From an uncultured Eubacteriales bacterium (GTDB lineage: Bacteria; Bacillota; Clostridia; Oscillospirales; Acutalibacteraceae): DNA of 10,364 nucleotides. The position numbers and the translations under genes were made by a program. The notes below the pieces were generated by a model. That model ran no database searches, was not told the DNA's origin, and worked only from the letters and a program-made list of their open reading frames with translations. Positions 1 through 5,099 of the stretch are shown here, piece after piece. Every line of letters starts with the position of its first letter. Position 1 is the first letter of the stretch. The stretch lies in the NCBI GenBank assembly GCA_934444895.1, contig CAKSDA010000053.1:1-10364 (forward strand). The letters run 5' to 3'.

Positions 1-47
1 AGACGACAAGCCTAAAAATGCCTAAAGATCACTGTTTTGGGCAGGTT
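1..47. repeat. Left copy of 47-bp inverted repeat
   Basis: This sequence matches the reverse complement of 10214-10260 at 45 of 47 positions; the only differences are two adjacent bases (CA at 30-31 against TG). It begins AGACGACAAGCC and contains a short internal direct repeat of GCCTAAA. The match starts at the first base of the window, so the repeat may extend further left. No transposase or target-site duplication is visible. Confidence 0.9.
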
Positions 48-66
48 CGGCTTATCCCTGTTTGCC

Positions 67-87
67 TAGTGTTACAGGACTTGAACC
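67..87. repeat. Left arm of 21-bp inverted repeat
   Basis: The reverse complement of this segment matches 323-343 at 19 of 21 positions. The two arms enclose about 235 bp that hold repeat blocks A, B and C. Together they look like the ends, or an internal palindrome, of the element upstream of spoVB. Confidence 0.75.
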
Positions 88-92
88 AGCCG

Positions 93-148
93 CGGTTTCG
101 CTCGCCGCCTTTTAGATTGCGGCTTTGCGTTCATTCTTGCAAGGCGCC
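93..148 (-). repeat. Degenerate intergenic repeat, copy 1, blocks A and B
   Basis: Block A (93-113) matches the reverse complement of 1959-1979 at 20 of 21 positions and that of 3881-3901 at 16 of 21. Block B (115-148) is similar to the reverse complement of 3841-3873; its core (127-146) matches the reverse complement of 1918-1937 at 17 of 20. Block order is conserved. I set the orientation as minus relative to the copies at 1918 and 3841. The family is not one I can name. Confidence 0.75.
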
Positions 149-263
149 AGCCTTGTTTTAAATTTCTCGCTTCGCCGAATAAAAAATTCGGCGGCAGAAA
201 CTTTTAACCTATCGAAACTAAAAATTTTGTTATAAGACGAAGCCGATAAAACGCAGGAATACT

Positions 264-283
264 GCCGTATTTAGGGTTTTGAG
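264..283 (-). repeat. Degenerate intergenic repeat, copy 1, block C
   Basis: The sequence GCCGTATTTAGGGTTTTGAG matches the reverse complement of 3824-3843 at 18 of 20 positions. In the copy near 3840 block C abuts block B directly, while here 115 bp separate them. Confidence 0.7.
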
Positions 284-322
284 GCAATGTATTATTCAAA
301 ATTTTGTTTCGTAGGCGTGACA

Positions 323-343
323 GGTTCGAGTACTGTAACACTA
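323..343. repeat. Right arm of 21-bp inverted repeat
   Basis: This is the inverted partner of 67-87 (19 of 21). It ends 18 bases before the spoVB start and just upstream of its ribosome binding site, so the element reaches into the spoVB leader. It contains a GGTTCGA motif that resembles a tRNA T-loop, but no cloverleaf surrounds it. Confidence 0.75.
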
Positions 344-349
344 TATACT

Positions 350-356
350 GGGGGTG
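350..356 (+). promoter_or_regulatory. Ribosome binding site deciding the spoVB start
   Basis: GGGGGTG lies 5 bases before a GTG at 362. Translation from there reads VKKVLFIKNAAILTAT, the usual beginning of the SpoVB family. The upstream ATG at 287 has no comparable site and would add 25 residues encoded by repeat DNA. Confidence 0.8.
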
Positions 357-361
357 AAAAT

Positions 362-1912
362 GTGAAAAAGGTTTTATTTATAAAAAACGCGGCTATTCTT
401 ACTGCAACCGCGCTTATTTTGCGATGTATAGGAATATTTTTCAGGGTTTGGCTTTCTTCTGCCATAAGCGCCGAGGGCATGGGCCTTTATCAAATTGTAA
501 TTTCGGTTTATGTACTGGCTGGAACCTTTGCAACAAGCGGAATATGCACGGCGGTTACCAGAATTATAACCGAACGACTTGCGGAAAATGATCATAAAGC
601 GGTAAGCAAAACCCTTAAAATATCGGTGTTGCTTTCATTTATAATAGCCGCTGCCACATCTCTTTTGATAGTTTCATTTTCCGATTTCATTTCGGTATAT
701 CTTATACAGGATGAAAGAGCGGCAACCAGTATAAGAATACTTTGCATAGGACTTCCGTTTATCGGAGTGTGCTCATGCCTTCGAGGGTATTTTATTGCTG
801 CCAGAAGCACCGCTTTTCCTTCTGTTTGCCAGCTTTTCGAGCAGATAATAAGAATAATAATCATAGTATATCTTGTGGGGAAATTTGCCTCAAAGGGAAT
901 GGAAGCCACCGCTGCGGCAGTTATGTTTGGTGATGTTGCTTCCGAAGCAGGCGGCGCGGTTTTGCTTTATATTTTTTATAAAGCATCTTCAAAAAGAAAA
1001 AACTCAGAAAAGTCCGGGATTACGGGCAGAGGTATTTTAAAGGAAATTTTAAGAATATCCATGCCGATTTCGCTCGGAAGATATCTTCATACCGCTCTCA
1101 GAACAGCGGAAAACCTTATTACTCCGGTTTGCCTTTCAAAATATAATGTTTCAAAATCAACCGGCCTTACCCAGTTCGGCATGATTAAAGGAATGGCGCT
1201 TCCGCTGCTTTTGTTTCCGGCCTCACTGCTTACAGCAGTTTCAACTCTTCTTGTTCCGGAAATAACCGAATCTGCGGCAAAACAAAATAAAGCGGCAATA
1301 AAATATGCGTCGGAAAAGGTTTTTTATATAACATTTGTCATGTCGTTTATGATAGCAGGACTTTTCTTTACCCTTTCGGATGAAATAGGAATCCTTGTTT
1401 ACAAAAACCCGGAGGTGGGATATATTTTAAAGGCACTGTCGCCGCTTATCCCGTTTATGTATGCCGATCTTATCGCCGACGGGATTTTAAAAGGCCTTGA
1501 TCAGCAAAAGTTTTTATTCAGAAGCAATGTTACAGATTCGTCGGTCAGGGTAGTTCTTGTAATTCTGTTGGTTCCTAAAATGGGAGTTACGGGCTTTTTA
1601 GCGGTTATGCTTTTCAGCAATTTGTTCACCTCAATTATTTCGGTTTTCCGCATAGTCAAGGTAACGGGTTGCAAATTTAATATTCTTTCGCTTATTTTAA
1701 AACCTGCCGCAGCGACGGCGCTTTCCTCGGTTATAACAATGGCACTGTTTGAAAACGCCAAAACCAACCGACTTTTTTATACGGCGGTGGCAGGAGTTTC
1801 AGTAATCGCTATATATTTTATTGTTATGATATTAACCGGTGCTTTAAATATGAAGGATTCTGTTATTACACGCGAAATTGGCAGAAAAATAAAAACCAAA
1901 AAAGCGGCATAG
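362..1912 (+). CDS. spoVB: Stage V sporulation protein B-type polysaccharide/lipid flippase
   Basis: The product is a 516-residue, multi-pass membrane protein of the MOP/MATE flippase superfamily, polysaccharide-transport branch. Its length is close to that of Bacillus subtilis SpoVB. SpoVB is needed for spore cortex formation and is thought to move a lipid-linked peptidoglycan precursor across the membrane, as MurJ does. What I see: hydrophobic segments along the whole protein, family-like stretches such as GMGLYQIVISVYVL near residue 45, LRGYFIAARSTAFPSVCQLFEQIIR near 140-164 written here only in part as LRGYFIAAR, and a basic C-terminus (KIKTKKAA). I chose the GTG at 362 because of its ribosome binding site. 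Inverted copies of the intergenic repeat flank the gene. No convincing vegetative or sporulation promoter was recognised. The family is certain; an exact sporulation role is inferred, because Clostridia often carry several related flippases. Confidence 0.88.
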   Translation: MKKVLFIKNAAILTATALILRCIGIFFRVWLSSAISAEGMGLYQIVISVYVLAGTFATSGICTAVTRIITERLAENDHKAVSKTLKISVLLSFIIAAATSLLIVSFSDFISVYLIQDERAATSIRILCIGLPFIGVCSCLRGYFIAARSTAFPSVCQLFEQIIRIIIIVYLVGKFASKGMEATAAAVMFGDVASEAGGAVLLYIFYKASSKRKNSEKSGITGRGILKEILRISMPISLGRYLHTALRTAENLITPVCLSKYNVSKSTGLTQFGMIKGMALPLLLFPASLLTAVSTLLVPEITESAAKQNKAAIKYASEKVFYITFVMSFMIAGLFFTLSDEIGILVYKNPEVGYILKALSPLIPFMYADLIADGILKGLDQQKFLFRSNVTDSSVRVVLVILLVPKMGVTGFLAVMLFSNLFTSIISVFRIVKVTGCKFNILSLILKPAAATALSSVITMALFENAKTNRLFYTAVAGVSVIAIYFIVMILTGALNMKDSVITREIGRKIKTKKAA

Positions 1913-1920
1913 GCTGCCGC
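1898..1920 (-). terminator. Minus-strand intrinsic terminator at the end of spoVB
   Basis: A perfect 6-bp stem, GCGGCA (1904-1909) and TGCCGC (1915-1920), with a 5-base loop containing the spoVB stop codon. Read on the minus strand it is followed by six U residues (A-run at 1898-1903), as expected for a terminator of the minus-strand gene at 2086-2367. On the plus strand no T-run follows. The stem overlaps the edge of a repeat copy. Confidence 0.5.
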
Positions 1921-1979
1921 CTTGTGAAAATGAACGCCGGTCAGGGCGAACAGGCCGAAAAAGGCGGCAAGCGAAACCG
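1918..1979 (+). repeat. Degenerate intergenic repeat, copy 2, blocks B and A
   Basis: The core of block B (1918-1937) and block A (1959-1979) match the reverse complement of copy 1 at 17 of 20 and 20 of 21 positions. Copy 2 is therefore inverted relative to copy 1 and lies on the other side of spoVB. A further fragment, GGCACCTTGCAAAA at 2026-2039, is identical to 3841-3854, the start of block B in copy 3. Confidence 0.75.
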
Positions 1980-2085
1980 TAATCGGCTTCGTAACCGGCT
2001 TAATGATCAAAACCCATACCTGTTTGGCACCTTGCAAAAAACGAAAGAGTAATGCAAAAACTTAAAGACTCGAAAGGACCGGAAT

Positions 2086-2367
2086 TTATAAAAAAATTAC
2101 GGCGGCCGCAACCGCTGCAAATATAACAGCCGCCGTAAAAAGAATTAAGCGCCTTTTTCTTATGGCAGCCCTCCTGCGAGCGCCTTTTATGCCCTTAACG
2201 CCAAAGGGTGAATAACTCATGCTTTTAATAAGTCTTAAGGCCTCTTTTTCAAGTTTTTCCGAGGATAGATTTGCAAATTCGGGTTTTACGAATATAATTA
2301 TTTTTTCAAAATAACGATTTTCGGTGTTATTAACTTCAATAATCGATCTGTTTGTACCTCGCAGCAT
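2086..2367 (-). CDS. Small conserved-looking tail-anchored protein, unknown function
   Basis: The product has 93 residues. The start is the ATG at 2367 (MLRGTNRSII), set by GGAGG at 2376-2380 with an 8-base gap; upstream in-frame codons have no such site. The first 55 residues are soluble and mixed-charge (EVNNTENRYFEKIIIFVKPE, then a lysine- and glutamate-rich helix). Residues 57-73 are strongly basic (KGARRRAAIRKRR in its core). Residues 74-93 are a single hydrophobic segment ending at the C-terminus. This suggests a tail-anchored protein with its N-terminus in the cytoplasm. From memory it resembles short uncharacterised proteins common in Clostridia, but I cannot assign a function. It is the only minus-strand gene here and converges on spoVB, with a likely terminator at 1898-1920. 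Confidence 0.75.
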   Translation of the reverse strand: MLRGTNRSIIEVNNTENRYFEKIIIFVKPEFANLSSEKLEKEALRLIKSMSYSPFGVKGIKGARRRAAIRKRRLILFTAAVIFAAVAAAVIFL

Positions 2368-2375
2368 ATAAAATT

Positions 2376-2380
2376 CCTCC
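2376..2380 (-). promoter_or_regulatory. Ribosome binding site of the 93-residue protein
   Basis: The minus strand reads GGAGG eight bases before the ATG at 2367. This strong site supports both the reality of the gene and its start codon over the longer frame that begins at 2430. Confidence 0.8.
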
Positions 2381-2796
2381 GATGTCATTGTGTCATTTAA
2401 AGTTTTGGCAAAAATAAAAAATTTATACAATTTGTATTTATTCGAATTTTTTAAAACGGTGGTTAACTCGGTGGAAAACTATAATAACTCGGGAATTTTT
2501 AAGCGAATATCGTTATAAAAATAACTATATTTTTTAAAAAAATGTTACGAATTGTAAAATTTTTAAAAATAATAGCATAAAACTTTATTTAATGTCGAAT
2601 ATATGATAAAATATTTTTTGCGGATAATGCGAATTAAATTTTTGATGGGTTCTTGTGTTTTTATTGTTAAAGTGTTGCCTTCGGTAGGACGAAATACCGG
2701 GTAAACGGCAATTTTTCCGTCATTTCATATCCTCAAAGCTTAAAATACACCGGTATTTAAAGGTTTGCATATATCAGCATAAAACATGGCGGTTTC

Positions 2797-2800
2797 GGAG
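2797..2800 (+). promoter_or_regulatory. Ribosome binding site deciding the TTG start of ogg
   Basis: GGAG lies 8 bases before TTG at 2809. The in-frame stop upstream is at 2758, and no ATG or GTG occurs between it and 2809 in this frame, so TTG is the best start. Confidence 0.65.
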
Positions 2801-2808
2801 ATGATTGT

Positions 2809-3612
2809 TTGGGAAATTATGTTTATAAGGCCGACAAATGGTTTAACCTTGCACAAACTTTGGATTGCGGACAGGCTTTCAGATGGAAACAGTGCAGTGA
2901 CAATACTTTTGAGGGAATAGCCGGAAATAAGTATCTTAAAGTAAGTCAGGACAAACACGAAATTACCTTTTATAACACAACAAAAGAAGAGTTTGAACTG
3001 GTATGGAAAAAATACTTTGATTTTGACAGGGATTATAATGAAATTTTAAGTCGTGCCAGGCAGGACAAACTCCTTTTAAAAATAACGGATTTTTGCGGAG
3101 GAATCAGGGTTTGTAATCAGGACCCATGGGAAACGCTTTGCTCATTCATTATATCCCAAAACAATAATATCCCAAGAATAAAGGGAATTATAGAAAGACT
3201 TTGCGAAAAATTCGGCAAACCGATTTACGGCGGATATTCATTTCCCAAGGCCGAAAAAATTGCAGCCTGCAGCCTGGATGATCTTGCCGACTTAAGATGC
3301 GGGTTCAGGGCAAAATACATTTTAGATGCCGCCGAGAAATGCACCGGGCAGATAGACCTTGAAGTGCTTAAAAAAGTTGATATAGATAAAGCAAGAGAAA
3401 TGCTTATGGAAATAAAGGGAGTGGGTCCCAAGGTTGCGGACTGTACACTTCTTTTCGGACTGGGATTTAAAAACGCTTTCCCTGTGGATGTTTGGATAAA
3501 GCGCGCAATGGCATCCCTTTTTAAAGACGGACTTCCGGCTAACCTTGCCGACTGCGCCGGAATAATTCAGCAGTATATTTTTTATTATGCACGAACGGAA
3601 AAAATTTTTTAA
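2809..3612 (+). CDS. ogg: 8-oxoguanine DNA glycosylase/AP lyase, Ogg1 type
   Basis: This enzyme removes 8-oxoguanine paired with cytosine and cuts the abasic site, in base-excision repair. The 267-residue protein has an Ogg N-terminal domain (about 5-95, with TLDCGQAFRW at 17-26) and a helix-hairpin-helix GPD domain (about 105-260). The segment DPWETLCSFIISQNNNIPRI (105-124) matches the Ogg1 cytosine-recognition region; N118 and R123 correspond to human N149 and R154. The hairpin GVGPKVADC (204-212) carries the predicted catalytic lysine K208, equivalent to human K249, and PVDVW (225-229) carries the catalytic aspartate D227, equivalent to D268. All key residues are present. The start is TTG at 2809. 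The gene seems to be transcribed alone, flanked by long non-coding gaps. An AlkA-like 3-methyladenine role is less likely given the Ogg1-specific asparagine run. Confidence 0.92.
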   Translation: MGNYVYKADKWFNLAQTLDCGQAFRWKQCSDNTFEGIAGNKYLKVSQDKHEITFYNTTKEEFELVWKKYFDFDRDYNEILSRARQDKLLLKITDFCGGIRVCNQDPWETLCSFIISQNNNIPRIKGIIERLCEKFGKPIYGGYSFPKAEKIAACSLDDLADLRCGFRAKYILDAAEKCTGQIDLEVLKKVDIDKAREMLMEIKGVGPKVADCTLLFGLGFKNAFPVDVWIKRAMASLFKDGLPANLADCAGIIQQYIFYYARTEKIF

Positions 3613-3702
3613 AATATCAAACCAAAGCAAAGTCGCAAACCAATTTGCCCCTATCGAGTGCAGCACAATAAAAGCAAATTTACAAAATATTTTCAAATGG
3701 TC

Positions 3703-3731
3703 TTTATTTTTTAACAAATATATTGTATAAT
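3703..3731 (+). promoter_or_regulatory. Candidate promoter upstream of fba (distal)
   Basis: A perfect TATAAT at 3726-3731 is preceded, 17 bases upstream, by a poor -35 (TTTATT at 3703-3708). In AT-rich DNA this is weak support. If used, the leader would be about 215 bases and would include the repeat. Confidence 0.3.
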
Positions 3732-3772
3732 AACTAAAGTTATGGGAATTGTTTTCCGTAGCATGCAGGCTC

Positions 3773-3802
3773 TTGACAGTTAAACCCCGCACGCATTATA
3801 AG
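3773..3802 (+). promoter_or_regulatory. Candidate sigma-A promoter of fba (proximal)
   Basis: A perfect -35, TTGACA at 3773-3778, is followed after 18 bases by TATAAG at 3797-3802 (5 of 6). Transcription would begin near 3809 and give a leader of about 145 bases that carries the whole of repeat copy 3. It is the best-scoring promoter by eye upstream of fba. Confidence 0.5.
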
Positions 3803-3823
3803 TGCCTAATTTCCGGCTTTTGT

Positions 3824-3901
3824 CTTAAAACCCTGAATACGGCACCTTGCAAAATAATCGCAAAGCCGCAATCGCAATATAATAAGCAGCAAGTGAAACC
3901 G
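3824..3901 (+). repeat. Degenerate intergenic repeat, copy 3, blocks C, B and A
   Basis: Block C (3824-3843), block B (3841-3873) and block A (3881-3901) match the reverse complement of copy 1 in the same relative order. Block C matches at 18 of 20 positions and block A at 16 of 21. Here B and C overlap by three bases (GCC), whereas copy 1 holds 115 extra bases at that junction. This is the most compact copy in the window. Confidence 0.75.
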
Positions 3902-3952
3902 TGCGTTGTTCAACTATTAAAAGCTTAAACAAAATTATGGAGAGTGAAATAT

Positions 3953-4888
3953 ATGCCACTTGTAAACACAAAAGAAATGTTTAAAAAAGCCTATGACGGC
4001 GGATATGCTATCGGTGCATTTAATGTTAATAATATGGAAATTATCCAGGGAATCACCGAAGCCGCAAAAGAACTTAACGCACCGGTTATTCTTCAGGTTT
4101 CCGCAGGAGCCAGAAAGTATGCAAATCATACATATCTTGTAAAACTTGTTGAGGCAGCTGTTAAGGAGACCGAACTTCCGATCGTTCTTCATCTTGATCA
4201 CGGAGACTCTTTTGAGCTTTGCAAGAGCTGTATAGACGGCGGCTTTACATCTGTTATGATTGACGGATCACATTACGATTACGAAGAAAATGTTGCCCTT
4301 ACCAAAAAGGTTGTAGATTATGCTCATAAATTCAATGTAACCGTTGAAGGCGAACTCGGTCAGCTTGCCGGTATTGAGGATGATGTAAATGTTGCGGCTG
4401 AAGACGCCAGCTTTACAAATCCGGATCAGGTATACGATTTTGTAACACGCACCGGGGTAGATTCGCTTGCAATAGCTATCGGTACAAGCCATGGCGCATA
4501 TAAATTCAAACCCGGTCAGAAACCGCAGCTTCGTTTTGATATTCTTGAAGAAGTAGGAAAAAGACTTCCGGGATTCCCCATTGTGCTTCACGGCGCATCT
4601 TCGGTTGTTCCTGAATTTGTTGAAATGGTAAATAAATACGGCGGTAAAATGCCTGATGCAATCGGTATTCCGGAGGATATGCTCCGCAAGGCTGCCACAA
4701 TGGCGGTATGCAAAATCAATATCGACTCGGATCTCCGTTTGGCAATGACAGGAGCCGTTCGCAAGCATTTTGCAGAGCATCCGGATCACTTTGACCCAAG
4801 GCAGTATTTAGGCGACGGCCGCAGTGCAATAAAGGGTATGGTTGAACACAAAATTAAGGATGTTTTGGGCTGTAACGGAAAAGCATAA
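3953..4888 (+). CDS. fba: Fructose-1,6-bisphosphate aldolase, class II
   Basis: This zinc-dependent enzyme splits fructose 1,6-bisphosphate into dihydroxyacetone phosphate and glyceraldehyde 3-phosphate in glycolysis, and runs backwards in gluconeogenesis; it is cytoplasmic. The 311-residue TIM-barrel protein shows the class II signatures: HLDHG (80-84) with predicted catalytic D82 and zinc ligand H83, VEGELG (131-136), zinc ligand H180 in GTSHGAY, zinc ligand H213 in VLHGASS, and the phosphate-binding KINIDSDLR (254-262). The spacing of the three histidines is like that of the Giardia-type short class II enzymes. I prefer ATG at 3953 because MPLVNTKEMF is the typical family start; a GTG at 3944 would overlap the GGAG at 3939-3942. 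The gene is monocistronic: a candidate promoter precedes it and a strong terminator follows. Confidence 0.97.
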   Translation: MPLVNTKEMFKKAYDGGYAIGAFNVNNMEIIQGITEAAKELNAPVILQVSAGARKYANHTYLVKLVEAAVKETELPIVLHLDHGDSFELCKSCIDGGFTSVMIDGSHYDYEENVALTKKVVDYAHKFNVTVEGELGQLAGIEDDVNVAAEDASFTNPDQVYDFVTRTGVDSLAIAIGTSHGAYKFKPGQKPQLRFDILEEVGKRLPGFPIVLHGASSVVPEFVEMVNKYGGKMPDAIGIPEDMLRKAATMAVCKINIDSDLRLAMTGAVRKHFAEHPDHFDPRQYLGDGRSAIKGMVEHKIKDVLGCNGKA

Positions 4889-4952
4889 TTCGGTATATTA
4901 ATAAACATAAAATTAATATCAGGTCGATTTATACTCTTCCTGCTTATTTGAT

Positions 4953-4985
4953 ATCCGCAGGTTTTAATAAGACCTGCGGATTTTT
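4953..4985 (+). terminator. Intrinsic terminator after fba
   Basis: A perfect 10-bp stem (ATCCGCAGGT at 4953-4962 and ACCTGCGGAT at 4972-4981), a 9-base loop, and a T-run ending at 4985. It closes the fba transcript 65 bases after the stop codon. Confidence 0.93.
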
Positions 4986-4987
4986 AA

Positions 4988-5022
4988 ATGTTTACGATAT
5001 GTTCATAAAATCGGGTAAACAT
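4988..5022. repeat. 8-bp inverted repeat in the htrA leader
   Basis: ATGTTTAC (4988-4995) and GTAAACAT (5015-5022) are perfect inverted copies 19 bases apart; GAT and ATC extend the pairing across a 2-base bulge. It lies just past the fba terminator and about 80 bases before htrA, so it could be an operator or an RNA hairpin. A second short hairpin, ACCGA/TCGGT, lies at 5054-5069. I see no strong promoter here. Confidence 0.5.
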
Positions 5023-5099
5023 AACAATAATATAGCAGTAGCATATTAATTAGACCGATAGAAGTCGGTGATACCTGTAATAAAAGGAGCATAATTACT

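Larger units (their letters stand above)
1..361. other. Repeat-rich non-coding region upstream of spoVB
   Basis: No convincing gene lies in these 361 bases. The stretch is a patchwork of repeats. Bases 1-47 recur inverted near the right end of the window. Bases 67-87 recur inverted at 323-343. Bases 93-148 (blocks A and B) and 264-283 (block C) recur in two other intergenic regions. A perfect 8-bp hairpin (CGCCGAAT, A5 loop, ATTCGGCG) sits at 173-193, but no T-run follows it on either strand, so I do not call it a terminator. The segment is visibly richer in G and C than the AT-rich spacers around 2430-2640. An open frame runs from 287 into spoVB, but the ribosome binding site places the true start at 362. 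Confidence 0.75.
2368..2808. other. AT-rich gap between divergent genes
   Basis: About 440 bases lie between the minus-strand small gene and ogg, so promoters for both should be here. Bases 2430-2640 are very AT-rich with many A and T runs, which makes promoter-like hexamers common and none decisive. A small nested fold is possible at 2674-2712: GTTGCC with GGCAAT outside and CGGTA with TACCG inside, followed by TTTT. It could be a weak plus-strand terminator or attenuator. It fits no riboswitch class I know. I see no gene. Confidence 0.6.
3613..3952. other. Intergenic region with repeat copy 3 and candidate fba promoters
   Basis: No gene is supported in these 340 bases. The left part (3613-3731) is AT-rich and contains a perfect TATAAT. 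The right part (3824-3901) is the third copy of the dispersed repeat, blocks C, B and A. A second promoter candidate lies between them at 3773-3802. A short minus-strand frame of about 35 codons (stop near 3822) runs through the repeat, but it is probably a property of the repeat rather than a gene. Confidence 0.65.

Noticed and set aside
67..343. tRNA gene or tRNA fragment suggested by GGTTCAAGTCC and GGTTCGAGTAC
   Set aside because: Only a T-arm-like piece is present; no acceptor, D or anticodon arm could be folded around either copy.
287..361. N-terminal extension of SpoVB from the ATG at 287
   Set aside because: No ribosome binding site precedes it, the added 25 residues come from repeat DNA, and the GTG at 362 has a strong site and gives the usual family start.
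1777..2037. 86-residue minus-strand frame reading through repeat copy 2 into spoVB
   Set aside because: It starts with TTG without a clear ribosome binding site, overlaps spoVB by 136 bases and lies mostly in repeat or antisense sequence.
2674..2716. Possible riboswitch upstream of ogg
   Set aside because: A small nested fold can be drawn, but it lacks the conserved core of any riboswitch class I know, and ogg is not a typical riboswitch target.
3322..3792. 156-residue minus-strand frame overlapping ogg
   Set aside because: Most of it is antisense to the well-supported glycosylase, and its composition and residues resemble no protein family.
4268..4789. 173-residue minus-strand frame inside fba
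   Set aside because: It is antisense to a clear aldolase gene and shows no ribosome binding site or recognisable family features.
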